A stretch of 64,000 nucleotides of DNA from CAYUMU01 sp964445985 (GCA_964445985.1 CAYUMU010000003.1:1-64000); one strand, 5' to 3'. Shown: positions 51,408 through 60,228, counted from the stretch's first letter. Translations and numbers: made by a program. The notes: generated by a model from the sequence alone, not told the origin.

Positions 51408-53140
51408 TTCAGGGCTCCCGGCATGCGAGGCGCTGCGACGGTGGCAAAAAACAGGCATCGCTCTAGCAGTTCGCCGCCAATATTCAGCGACGTCATTAGC
51501 GCGACCACAACCATCGCTGCCTGAGGACGGTAGGGCACGGCTTGGGAAAACAGATTGAGAAACACGATCGGCAGCACGATTCCGCCCAATCCGCCCAGCA
51601 CAAAACGGGCCAACGTCAGTCTCGGCATCCGCCGCGTTGCCAGCAGGGCCGAACGCTTCAGGCTCGACATATGACGGCAGGCAAGATGCCGAAACAGCGA
51701 AGCTTCCCACAGCAGTTTGACGGCGGCCACAACCATGGTGCAGCGTGCGAGAATGTTGCTGAATGTTTCTGACGTTTCTGACACAAACATTGGCAGCTCA
51801 AATGCGCTTCGCAGGACCAAGCTCAACCAGGCCACCGAAAGCCCCAGCAGGGCGGCGGTGAGCCCGAACCGAATGGTCGTTCGACCCACACTCCAGAATT
51901 CGCGCTGCGTGAAGGCATAGATCATTACCGAGCAAAACACGGCCGCCACGCCCACGCTCGATACGGCCGTGGCCAGTGGCGTCAGCCAGGCGGCCAGATT
52001 GATCCAGTCGAGCGAGGTTGCCATCACCGCACCGAAGTAGGCCGCCGCGAGCAAGGCGAACAATCCAAAGGCGAGGATCTCACGGCTGAGCCACGAGTGC
52101 TTGATTCCCAAGATTCCGCGCCACGCTAAGTGAGGACGCCCCAGGTGAAGCACGCTGGCGCCCAACGCCAATAGGCCCAGTGACAGCGAGATGCCAGCAT
52201 GGACCGGCTGAAACGCGGTCCAGCTTGCACGGGAGATGAACTGGTTCAGCACCGAACTGGCCACAAACGCGCCCACCGAAAGCTGAGTAAGCACCAGCAT
52301 GAACACCAGCGGCATATGAGGATGCTGAGGGCTCAACTCAAAGTAGTCCGCCGGCAGCATGTTCCGCGGCAGCACGCGCCTGGTCCGAAAGGTGGTGGTG
52401 GGCAGCGTGATTTGTGGATCGGGGGCCGACGGCAGAAACAACGCCGCCTCCGCGTCATCGGTCACCTGCTGCACATCGACCAGTTGAATGCGGATCGCCT
52501 CGTGCGGGCAAGCCTGCACGCAGGCGGGAGCTTCGCCCACGGCCAACCGCGTGGAGCACATATCGCACTTCCGCACGATGCCCAGGCGGGGTTGATATTT
52601 GGGCACGTCGTAAGGGCAGGCCAACGTGCAGTATTGGCAGCCAAAACACTGATCGTCGAGATGCTTCACAATGCCGGTCACGGGGTCCTTCACATAGGCT
52701 TCCACCGGACATGCAATCATGCAGGCCGGCTCCAAACAGTGATGACAGGCCGTGGTCACGTGTTGCATCACAGGCTTGCTCCGCGTGCCGCCCACCAGCA
52801 GGCCCACGTCGCGCCAGGTTTCTTGCTCATCGAGCCCGTTGAGTGAGTGGCAGGCGGCCACGCACGCTTTGCAGCCCGAACAGCGATCGAGATCCACATC
52901 GAATGCGTATTGCTGTCCTGGGCCTGGGGGCGTGGCCGGCAGCAGCGACCGATAGCGGGCCGCCTTGGCCGGCTCGCCCGGCAACCTGTCAGTCAGGGCG
53001 GCGAATTGCTCCACGGCAGTCAGGTCCGCCTGTTCGCGCAGCAACACGTCCACCAGCCAGGTAGCACCGCTCGTGGCGGTTGGCATGGCGAGTTCCAGGC
53101 TGGCAGATGCCTGATTGAGTCGGGCAGAAAGACTGGTCAT
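51404..53140 (-). CDS. fused four-cluster ferredoxin and DmsC-type membrane anchor
   Basis: 578 aa; ATG at 53140 overlaps the upstream stop as ATGA. Residues about 85-245 hold four cysteine sets as in DmsB/NrfC: C87xxC90xxC93xxxC97 (CSGCKACVAAC), CHHCLEPACMIACP, CFGCQYCTLACP and CDMCSTRLAVGEAPACVQACP. From about 270 to 570 there are some eight membrane helices starting PLVFMLVLTQLSVGAF, the DmsC/NrfD-like anchor pattern. In DMSO reductase these are separate subunits that carry electrons from menaquinol to the Mo enzyme. Here they are one polypeptide placed between nitrite and nitrate reductase genes, suggesting quinol-fed assimilatory nitrate reduction. Confidence 0.88.
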   Translation of the reverse strand: MTSLSARLNQASASLELAMPTATSGATWLVDVLLREQADLTAVEQFAALTDRLPGEPAKAARYRSLLPATPPGPGQQYAFDVDLDRCSGCKACVAACHSLNGLDEQETWRDVGLLVGGTRSKPVMQHVTTACHHCLEPACMIACPVEAYVKDPVTGIVKHLDDQCFGCQYCTLACPYDVPKYQPRLGIVRKCDMCSTRLAVGEAPACVQACPHEAIRIQLVDVQQVTDDAEAALFLPSAPDPQITLPTTTFRTRRVLPRNMLPADYFELSPQHPHMPLVFMLVLTQLSVGAFVASSVLNQFISRASWTAFQPVHAGISLSLGLLALGASVLHLGRPHLAWRGILGIKHSWLSREILAFGLFALLAAAYFGAVMATSLDWINLAAWLTPLATAVSSVGVAAVFCSVMIYAFTQREFWSVGRTTIRFGLTAALLGLSVAWLSLVLRSAFELPMFVSETSETFSNILARCTMVVAAVKLLWEASLFRHLACRHMSSLKRSALLATRRMPRLTLARFVLGGLGGIVLPIVFLNLFSQAVPYRPQAAMVVVALMTSLNIGGELLERCLFFATVAAPRMPGALK

Positions 53141-56037
53141 CGCGTTTTCGCAGCCACCATGGCATCGAGGAATTTTTCGGTGTGAATTCGCGGCGTCGGA
53201 ATCTCCAGCGTGTTTAGCTCGTGGCAAAAGGTTTCGATGAATTCATTCGGCCCGCACAAAAAGAATCGACTAGCGGCCAGATCCGCGGCCGTTTGCGCCA
53301 GGTGGCCACCACATAGTCGGCCCACGCTCCCCAACCAGGCCTTGTCGGGCTGGCTAAGAGTGACCAGGCTACGAAAGTTGGGCAACTGTTGCTCCAACGC
53401 TTGTAGCTCGGCGTGGAACAAGATGTCATCACGAGTGCGCGCGCCATATAGATAGAAACAGGGTGTCTGGCTGTCCATCGCGGCCAGGAACCGCGCGATG
53501 CTGATCATGGGTGTCGCGCCGCTGCCTGCCGAAACGAGCACCAGCGGTTCGGTATGCTTGACCGGGTCGAAGCAGAATCCGCCTTGAGGCCCTTTGACCC
53601 GCAACGACACGCCCGGCCGGGCATGCTCAAACAAATATCGCGACACCGTGCCGAAGGGGTTGAGCTTGATGGTGAGGTCGAGCCGATCAGTATCGCTCGG
53701 TGAAGAACTGATAGTGAACGAGCGCCACACGACCTCGTCGCCCAGCGGCACCGCAACCTTGACGAACCGGCCAGGCAAGTCCACGGGGATTTTGCCGGCG
53801 GGGTTCGCCAGACGAAACGTCCGCACGTCGGGCGTTTCTTGGATCACTTCCTGAATTTCAAGCACCGCTTCAACGGGACGCGACAGCTTCGTTCGCGCGA
53901 TGCCGGGAGCGGAGGTTTCGACCTTCTGCAAGACAGGCCGGGATGGGCTGTGCTTGCCATTGGGCGGTGAGGGCGACGCATTTGTTGGAAGGGTAGCATC
54001 GAGCAGCACGAAGATCTTCCCCGCTTCCACCAGGGTTTCATAACGCGGAACCGGATGGCCTGGCGGGTCCAGGCTGCATCCCGTGCAGGCATCGAATCGC
54101 CAACTGTGCCAGGGGCACGTGACTACCCCATCCTTGAATTCGCCTTCCGCCAGCGGGGCGCCTTCGTGAGGGCAGGCGGAATCCATCGCCAGCACCTGGC
54201 CCTGGCTGCGGAACAGGGCCAGATCCTTGCCTGCGACCGTGACGGTTAGTCCCTGACCTTCGGCCAGATCAGCATCGTTGGCGGCGAACACAAAGCCATC
54301 GGTTCGAGTGGCGAGAGCGTCTGTGGGCTTCGTTCGCCGCGGTTCCGAACCATCGTCTTCCAAACGCACAAAACAGCGGCGCAAGCCAGCGCAGCGAGGA
54401 CAGAAGACGGGAGGATCTTCGGCAACGTGGTGATAGGCGCAGTTTTCGCAGAGCCAGGTGGGCAATTGGTAGTCGTGGTCGCCCACCTTGGCGGCTTCCA
54501 CCGCTTGCAGTTTGGCTCGCCAGTAGGCGCTGAAGGTTTCGCCCGTTTGATGGCGCAAATAGTATTCGCGCACCACCTCTTCAATGAGTGCCGGCATCTG
54601 CCCCGCATCCACGCCCAACCGGTAGGGAAGGCCCATATGAACCTGGCCTGCGATGCCGCCTCCCAAGAACACATCGAAGCCTTCGCGGGTGCCCAGCAAC
54701 CTACGCACGCGCACCCCCTTCAGTCCGATGTCGGCCGTGAAGTGCTGGGCGCAGCTGGAGGGGCAGCCACTCATATGAATTCGAATGCCATGCAGCTTCA
54801 CTCCCCGCTGGCGGAGTTGCTCCATCAGTTGGAACATTTGCCCCTTGGTTTCCACCACGGCAATGTTGCAAAACTGGCTGCCGGTGCAGGCCATGGTGTT
54901 GCGTTCCAACGGATCGCCATGCAGGCTTAAACCCAGCGCGGCGGCATCGGTGGCCGCGGCGTCTTTAAAGGCCGTGGGAATATTGATCACGGCGATGCCT
55001 TGCTCGTGCGTGACTCGCAATTGGCCGTCACCCCACTTCTTGCTCAGTACGGCCAAACCTTCGAGTTGCTGCCACGACATGCGCCCCAGCGGCACGCACA
55101 ATCCCAGCGTCCATAGCTGGGGATCACGTTGACGAAACCAGCCGATCAATTCGTCGTAGCTCGATGCCGGCACAGGCTCCCGCACGCACGGACGCAAGCG
55201 ATAGGGAAGCTGCTCGGCGAGCCAGGCCAGCACGCCGGCCACGCCGATCTGCTCCATCAAAAAGCAGAATCGCGCCGTGTTGCGCTTCTCGCGCGAGCCC
55301 TTCGCTCGAAACAGATCGAGAATCGCCCGCGTCACGTCCACGACCTGATCGGGCGCCACCAGCACGGGCAGATGCCACGCCAGGTGCGGGTTTTGTCCCT
55401 GGGTGCCCCCGACCAAGACTTGAAACAACACTTCGCCATCGGATTCTTGCACCGCCAAAAAACTGATGTCTTGCGTCCAGAAATGAGCTGAATGCCGTGA
55501 GCTGCCATTCAGGCAGATATTCATTTTCCGCGGCAAGTCGGCATACTCGCGACTGTCCAAAAATATCGCGGTGATTTCGTGACAAAGCTGAGTGGTATCC
55601 ATCCATTCCTCAGGCATGAGCCCGCTGAACGGATGCCCGAACACGTTGCGAATATTGTCGTGACCCGTCTGCTTGGAGCTCAGCCCTACGCGTTCCAATC
55701 GCCGCGACACCTCAGGCAGGTTCTTGATCTCGATTCCCTGCACTTGCACGTTCGCCCGGGTGGTCACATCCACGATTCCGTGGCCTAGCTGGTAGGCAAT
55801 AAAGGCAATCTCACGAGCTTGTGGGGCGTTCAATTGGCTGGCGGTGAGCCGGATGCGATTCATATAACGACCTTCGCCATCGCGTTTGCGATAGAAAAAG
55901 CCATGCCACTTCATCCGCTCAAGGTCAGCCGAGTCGATGTCTTTCATGGCCGTGCCAGCGGCCGCATAGCGCTCAATGTCGGGCCAAACATCCAGCCCAT
56001 GCTTCGCGGCCTTCCAGGTTTCTGCGGGATTAGACAC
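53137..56037 (-). CDS. multidomain nitrite reductase: siroheme NirA + rubredoxin + Rieske + FAD/NAD reductase
   Basis: 966 aa; GTG start at 56037 with GCAGGA 9 bases upstream (TTG at 56055 is the alternative). Residues 1-510 are a ferredoxin-nitrite-reductase-like module (MKWHGFFYRKRDGEGRYMNRIRL; siroheme/4Fe-4S ligands in ACTGSQFCNI and SGCPSSCAQH). About 525-555 is a rubredoxin-like knuckle pair (LCENCAYHH...FCPRC). About 600-690 is a Rieske domain (CPHEGAPL ... CPWHSW). About 725-966 is an FNR-type reductase (RSFTISS, GTVSRYLFE, GSGATPMISI, FFLCGPNEF) without a C-terminal 2Fe-2S domain. It should reduce nitrite to ammonium with NAD(P)H in one chain. The architecture is unlike NirBD. Confidence 0.88.
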   Translation of the reverse strand: MSNPAETWKAAKHGLDVWPDIERYAAAGTAMKDIDSADLERMKWHGFFYRKRDGEGRYMNRIRLTASQLNAPQAREIAFIAYQLGHGIVDVTTRANVQVQGIEIKNLPEVSRRLERVGLSSKQTGHDNIRNVFGHPFSGLMPEEWMDTTQLCHEITAIFLDSREYADLPRKMNICLNGSSRHSAHFWTQDISFLAVQESDGEVLFQVLVGGTQGQNPHLAWHLPVLVAPDQVVDVTRAILDLFRAKGSREKRNTARFCFLMEQIGVAGVLAWLAEQLPYRLRPCVREPVPASSYDELIGWFRQRDPQLWTLGLCVPLGRMSWQQLEGLAVLSKKWGDGQLRVTHEQGIAVINIPTAFKDAAATDAAALGLSLHGDPLERNTMACTGSQFCNIAVVETKGQMFQLMEQLRQRGVKLHGIRIHMSGCPSSCAQHFTADIGLKGVRVRRLLGTREGFDVFLGGGIAGQVHMGLPYRLGVDAGQMPALIEEVVREYYLRHQTGETFSAYWRAKLQAVEAAKVGDHDYQLPTWLCENCAYHHVAEDPPVFCPRCAGLRRCFVRLEDDGSEPRRTKPTDALATRTDGFVFAANDADLAEGQGLTVTVAGKDLALFRSQGQVLAMDSACPHEGAPLAEGEFKDGVVTCPWHSWRFDACTGCSLDPPGHPVPRYETLVEAGKIFVLLDATLPTNASPSPPNGKHSPSRPVLQKVETSAPGIARTKLSRPVEAVLEIQEVIQETPDVRTFRLANPAGKIPVDLPGRFVKVAVPLGDEVVWRSFTISSSPSDTDRLDLTIKLNPFGTVSRYLFEHARPGVSLRVKGPQGGFCFDPVKHTEPLVLVSAGSGATPMISIARFLAAMDSQTPCFYLYGARTRDDILFHAELQALEQQLPNFRSLVTLSQPDKAWLGSVGRLCGGHLAQTAADLAASRFFLCGPNEFIETFCHELNTLEIPTPRIHTEKFLDAMVAAKTR

Positions 56038-56178
56038 GGCTTGTGTTCCTGCCAAAGAGTCAGGTTGAAGTTCCTAGAACGCATGCCAGTAAGCTGGCCT
56101 CCGGGCGAAAGTCAGTGCCCTCCGTGCCGCAACCGGATCGCGACCTGGAAACCCTGACGGCGGCCATGGGGACAACAC

Positions 56179-57603
56179 TTAGCCAGCTTCCGATGCGATG
56201 ACCGTCTGGCCCAGCCGTGCTGGCTGCGCCAGGCCCGATGCTTGCCTGGCTGCGATCGCCGCCGCGGTAGCGGCTTGGGCTTCGGACTCTGCCGCGGTGC
56301 TGAACGTAACCGTCAGGCTCAAAAACGAGCACACCATGACAAGAACACCCAGAATCAGCAGGGCCGAGGGCCAGGAAATGGCGCTGGTCTTGAATAGAAA
56401 ACCCGCGGCCACCGCACCGGCGTTTCCTCCCGCCCCCACGATGCCCGCAACCGAACCCAGCGCTTTGGTATTGATGAACGGCACCACCGCGAATGTGGCT
56501 CCTTCCGACATTTGCACGAACAGACTGAACAGCAGCATCGCCGGCAGGGCAACGGCTAGCGTTGTGGTTTGTGAAAACGCGATCAGGCAGATGCCTTCGG
56601 CCAGGAGGGCGATGAATAGCCAGCGCACGCGGCCCGAGAGCCCCCAGCAAGAACCGAAGCGATCGCCAGCATAGCCGCCCAACGTGCGGGCAAAGATATT
56701 CATCATTCCAAACAGGCCGGCACAAACGCCTGCCATGGCCAGCGCGTCCACCGGCTTCATGTCGCGAAAATATTCAAAGTGATCCACAAAGTAGAGGGCA
56801 GCCACGTTGTTCATGGTGAGCTCAATGCCGAAGCACGCGCCATACACCACGAACAGCGCCCAAACGCGGTGATCGCGGCAAGCGGCCAGGAAAGAGCCTT
56901 GCGCCGATTTGCCAGTCGCCATGCGACCCGTTTGGCGTAGCTCGCGAAAATTCCCCGTGGGGGTGTCTTGCGTGAGCAAGTAATAGGCAACGCCCATCAC
57001 CATGCACATCAACCCCGCCAGCACCATCGCCAGCCTCCAACCGAGCGCATCGCTAAAGCCGAGCACGCCTACCAGCAAGGCAAAGAGGTAGGGCATGGCC
57101 AACTGCGTCACGCCTCCGCCCAGGTTTCCCCATCCGGCGGTGGTTGCATTAGCCGTACCGACACAATTGGGGGCAAACATCAGCGAGGTGTGGTACTGCG
57201 TGACCACGAACGAAGCCCCAATGGCCCCGATCAACACGCGAAAGATCAAGAATGTGGTGAAGTTGTCGGCCAGGCCAATGCCCATCACTGGCAGCGACCC
57301 CAAAATCAGCAGCCAGGTATAGGTCAGCCGCGGTCCGATCCGATCGCAGATTCGGCCCACTGCCAATCGCGCCAATACGGTAATCGCCACCGAGCCAATG
57401 ATGGACCAGCCAATCTGCTCCGCCGTGAGCCCCATCTCCGCACGCACCACGGTCATCAGCGGCGCGATGCCGAACCAGGCAAAAAAGCACAGAAAGAACG
57501 CCAACCACGACATGTGGAACGCCCTCATCTGGGGCGACGAAAATGAGAACAGGCGGATTCGAGTCGCCTTACCCGATTGAGATTCCATGGAGGGCGCGCT
57601 CAT
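56179..57603 (-). CDS. NarK/NasA-type MFS nitrate/nitrite transporter
   Basis: About 474 aa from the ATG at 57603; a frame from 57729 is longer, but its N-terminal 42 residues overlap a palindromic operator candidate and lack homology. No good ribosome site is seen. Twelve membrane helices are expected. The two nitrate signatures are present: GWGNLGGGVTQLAMP and GAGGNAGAVAAGFLF. FLCFFAWFGIAPLM in helix 1 is typical of NarK. It is first in the nitrate operon, 141 bp before the nitrite reductase gene. Confidence 0.92.
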   Translation of the reverse strand: MSAPSMESQSGKATRIRLFSFSSPQMRAFHMSWLAFFLCFFAWFGIAPLMTVVRAEMGLTAEQIGWSIIGSVAITVLARLAVGRICDRIGPRLTYTWLLILGSLPVMGIGLADNFTTFLIFRVLIGAIGASFVVTQYHTSLMFAPNCVGTANATTAGWGNLGGGVTQLAMPYLFALLVGVLGFSDALGWRLAMVLAGLMCMVMGVAYYLLTQDTPTGNFRELRQTGRMATGKSAQGSFLAACRDHRVWALFVVYGACFGIELTMNNVAALYFVDHFEYFRDMKPVDALAMAGVCAGLFGMMNIFARTLGGYAGDRFGSCWGLSGRVRWLFIALLAEGICLIAFSQTTTLAVALPAMLLFSLFVQMSEGATFAVVPFINTKALGSVAGIVGAGGNAGAVAAGFLFKTSAISWPSALLILGVLVMVCSFLSLTVTFSTAAESEAQAATAAAIAARQASGLAQPARLGQTVIASEAG

Positions 57604-57706
57604 TGCGGTGAGGAATACTGGGGAAGGAAAAACAGGGCGAGCAAGGCGGGCGATGGTCGAACTGCTAAGCACTCGAAGTGCCAGAAGCCGTGCATCGCGC
57701 TCCCCT

Positions 57707-57722
57707 CTTCGGATATCCGAAG
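57707..57722. promoter_or_regulatory. 16-bp perfect palindrome, operator candidate
   Basis: CTTCGGATATCCGAAG is its own reverse complement. It lies about 104 bp upstream of the narK start. Its core TTCGG-N4-CCGAA recurs at 57762-57775. Confidence 0.6.
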
Positions 57723-57761
57723 CCAGCAAGGGGCTGTTGGACCGCGGGTGGGGCGATTCGC

Positions 57762-57775
57762 TTCGGAGAACCGAA
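57762..57775. promoter_or_regulatory. second TTCGG-N4-CCGAA operator candidate
   Basis: TTCGG-AGAA-CCGAA. Centre-to-centre distance from the first palindrome is 54 bp, about five helical turns, so both would face the same side of the DNA. Likely ligand, by inference, is the FixJ-like regulator encoded next door. Confidence 0.55.
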
Positions 57776-57968
57776 ACGCTGCGCCGCTACCGTGCCGCGC
57801 ATCAGGGCAGCGAATGTTTGATCTTTAGGCAGAAGACTTGATGCCTGTGCGTTCCAAAGCTGGCGGCATCGCCTAAACTATTTGCGTAAAGTCACTTGCG
57901 GCAAGGTCACTGATTCGGAATGAAGTTTTCTATTAGGCCAGTCGATCACGCGCCCCGCCCGCTTCCTT

Positions 57969-59579
57969 GTGCAATTGCTTCCCCATCCGATGTCTGGCCA
58001 CGACTCTCCTCCACCGTCGCCTCGTGCCGCTCAGTTGCACACGGCAGCTCAGCTCACCGCCGCTAAACTACCGCGGCGGTATCTGGCCGTTCTACTCACG
58101 GTGGTGGCGTTGGTGCTCATCGATCAAGCGGTTCTCCAGCCCCTGCTCACGCGGCTCACGCTTCACGGACCCACGATCAACCTGGCTGGGCGGCAGCGAA
58201 TGTTGAGCCAGAAAATCAGCAAGTCTGCGTTGGCAATCCAGGTCAGTTCGTCGTTCAATCAACAGCAATTTCGGCAGGCCGAACTCAAGCTGGCGCTCGC
58301 TCAATGGACGCAGGCTCACCGAGGGCTGCTGGATGGCGATGCGAGCCTGGAGTTGCCGGAAACGGCATGGCCTGAAATTCGCGCTGCGTTTTCTCAACTG
58401 GAGCCGTCGTTTTTGGCGATGCAAACGGCGGCCAAGAACATCGCCGCGCTGGACCTTTCCGACCATCGTCGCCACGCGGCGAACGCCGGATCCGATTCAC
58501 GGCTGGCCGACTCGGTGGCGACCATCCTCGTACAAGAACCGGCGTATTTGGCTCGCATGGAGCAAATCGTCGAGCAGTACGAACATCAGGCTTGGTCGCA
58601 GGTTCGTACCTTGCGGCTGTTGAGCTGGTCGGCGGCGCTCGGGATTGTGTGTTCGCTAGCCGCGCTGGGCTACCTGGTCCTACGCCCGGCCCATCGAACC
58701 ATTCGCCAACAAGTGGATCACTTGGAGGAGCGAGTTCAGGAGCGAACCGAAGAACTGACTCTCGCCAATCAAGCCTTGCAGTCTGAAATGCAAGTGCGTC
58801 GGTCGGCCGAAGACCGTTCGCGGCAACTGTCCACGCAGTTGGCCCACGCCGCGCGGGTTACCGCGCTCGGCCAACTGGCAACCGGCCTGGCCCACGAATT
58901 GAACCAGCCGCTCGCAGCCATCACCAACTATGCCGAAGCATGTGGGCTGCTGCTGGAGATGCCAGCCCCCAACGTGGCCCAAGCGCGCCTTCACCTGGAG
59001 GCTTTGTCTCAGTCGGCCCTCCGCGCGGGCGGAATCATTCGCCGGATGCGAAATTTTGTGCGGCCTGGCAAAACAACTTCAGAACGGCTCAACGTGAATA
59101 CTCTGGTGGAAGAAGTCTTGAATCTGTGCCGTCATGAAACAACGCATGCCCAGGTTCAAGTGCAAGTGAACCTCGATCCTCAGTTGCCGTTGGTTACGGG
59201 CGACGCGATCCAAATTCAGCAAGTTCTATTGAACTTGATTCAGAACGCCGTTCAGGCGTTGCAAGAATCTGAGTCCTCGCCTCGCATCATCACGATTCAT
59301 ACTTTTGCGGCAGCAAACCAGGCGCGGATCGAAGTCGCCGACAATGGCCCCGGCTGGGGAGAGTTTGAGCCCGACCGTGCGTTTTCGCCGTTCTTTACCA
59401 CCAAGGCCCAGGGGCTGGGGATGGGACTGGCCATTAGCCGCGCCATTATTGACGACCATGGCGGACGACTCTGGGGACGGAGCCAACCTCAGCAGGGAGC
59501 AACGATCAGCTTTACTTTGCCTTGCGAGGCAATCCTGAATGCCGACGCCCAACCCCAAACCGACTATGCCTGCCGCTAA
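57969..59579 (+). CDS. sensor histidine kinase with NarX/PilJ-like input domain
   Basis: 536 aa from GTG 57969 (or 529 from ATG 57990). Membrane helix 1 is about residues 37-60 and helix 2 about 218-238. Between them is a periplasmic helical domain opening INLAGRQRMLSQKISKSAL, closely matching the PilJ/NarX P-box (INxAGxxRMxS) that binds nitrate in NarX. A coiled coil (VQERTEELTLANQAL) follows. The HisKA block GQLATGLAHELNQPLAAITNYAE is of FixL/DctB type, and the ATPase has an N box (LLNLIQNAVQAL), VADNGPGWG and GLGMGLAIS. It is divergent from the nitrate operon, so it is probably its nitrate/nitrite sensor. Confidence 0.88.
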   Translation: MQLLPHPMSGHDSPPPSPRAAQLHTAAQLTAAKLPRRYLAVLLTVVALVLIDQAVLQPLLTRLTLHGPTINLAGRQRMLSQKISKSALAIQVSSSFNQQQFRQAELKLALAQWTQAHRGLLDGDASLELPETAWPEIRAAFSQLEPSFLAMQTAAKNIAALDLSDHRRHAANAGSDSRLADSVATILVQEPAYLARMEQIVEQYEHQAWSQVRTLRLLSWSAALGIVCSLAALGYLVLRPAHRTIRQQVDHLEERVQERTEELTLANQALQSEMQVRRSAEDRSRQLSTQLAHAARVTALGQLATGLAHELNQPLAAITNYAEACGLLLEMPAPNVAQARLHLEALSQSALRAGGIIRRMRNFVRPGKTTSERLNVNTLVEEVLNLCRHETTHAQVQVQVNLDPQLPLVTGDAIQIQQVLLNLIQNAVQALQESESSPRIITIHTFAAANQARIEVADNGPGWGEFEPDRAFSPFFTTKAQGLGMGLAISRAIIDDHGGRLWGRSQPQQGATISFTLPCEAILNADAQPQTDYACR

Positions 59580-60228
59580 GACTGTTTTCATTGTCGACGA
59601 TGATTTCGATCTGCGGCATTCGTTGCAATCGCTGATCGAAGCCCTGGGCTACGCCGTTCGCACATTTGCCTCGGCGGAAGAATTTCGGGGCCAGTATCAG
59701 CCCCACATGGCGGGATGCCTCATTCTCGATATTTACATGCCGCTTCAGAATGGGCTTGAGCTGTATGCCCAGTTGCTGCGGGAAGGCAAACGCCTGCCGG
59801 TGATCTTCATGACAGGGCACGCCGACGTTCCTACCGCGGTGGCGGCCATGAAATGCGGTGCGATCGAGTTCCTGGAAAAGCCGTTCGATCGCGCCACGCT
59901 CAGCCGATTGATCGTGCAATCGCTAGAAATTGACAGCGTGTGGCGGCAGCGGGATGCTCAATTTGTGGAGGTCCAGGCCGGCATGGGAAGCCTGACGCCC
60001 CGCGAAGGCGAAACGCTTTCCCTGATCATGGCTGGTATTCCCAACAAATCGATTGCCGCGCGGCTGAATCTAACCGAACGCGCCGTGGAAATGCGGCGGG
60101 CGCGAATCATGAAAAAATTGCATGTGCGTTCGATTGCCGAGCTTGTGGATGTGGCGGTGACGCACCGCGTGCTATCTGAACTGCGCGAAACGGGTGTTGG
60201 CCCTGGTTCGCCCAAGCAAATTACTTAG
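59539..60228 (+). CDS. FixJ/TtrR-like response regulator (REC + LuxR-type HTH)
   Basis: 229 aa; ATG 59539 with GCGAGG 9 bases upstream, overlapping the kinase gene by 41 bp (ATG 59566 is the alternative). Receiver: VFIVDDDFDLRHSL, phospho-Asp in CLILDIYMPLQNG, VIFMTGHAD, and Lys in FLEKPFD. Output helix-turn-helix: LTPREGETLSLIMAGIPNKSIAARL then RAVEMRRARIMKKL, the FixJ/NarL type that binds DNA as a dimer. It should act with the adjacent kinase on the narK-nir-nas promoter. Confidence 0.93.
   Translation: MPTPNPKPTMPAAKTVFIVDDDFDLRHSLQSLIEALGYAVRTFASAEEFRGQYQPHMAGCLILDIYMPLQNGLELYAQLLREGKRLPVIFMTGHADVPTAVAAMKCGAIEFLEKPFDRATLSRLIVQSLEIDSVWRQRDAQFVEVQAGMGSLTPREGETLSLIMAGIPNKSIAARLNLTERAVEMRRARIMKKLHVRSIAELVDVAVTHRVLSELRETGVGPGSPKQIT

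Larger units (their letters stand above)
57604..57968. promoter_or_regulatory. shared regulatory region between narK and the two-component system
   Basis: 365 bp between divergent genes, which must contain both promoters. It holds two TTCGG-N4-CCGAA palindromes (57707-57722, 57762-57775), a lone TTCGG half-site at 57914-57918 and a small CTTGC-G-GCAAG repeat at 57895-57905. No strong -35/-10 pair is evident. Confidence 0.6.

Noticed and set aside
51408..51710. N-terminal extension of the nitrate reductase to 51710
   Set aside because: It would overlap the ferredoxin/anchor gene by 300 bp and has no homology pattern; the GTGA overlap at 51407 fits the operon style.
56038..56055. TTG start at 56055 for the nitrite reductase fusion
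   Set aside because: GTG at 56037 has a well-spaced GCAGGA site, while the TTG has none at a usual distance.
57889..57911. Direct repeat of GTCACT with 15-bp period upstream of the sensor kinase
   Set aside because: Six-base matches are too short to separate from chance; reported only as a minor note in the intergenic entry.
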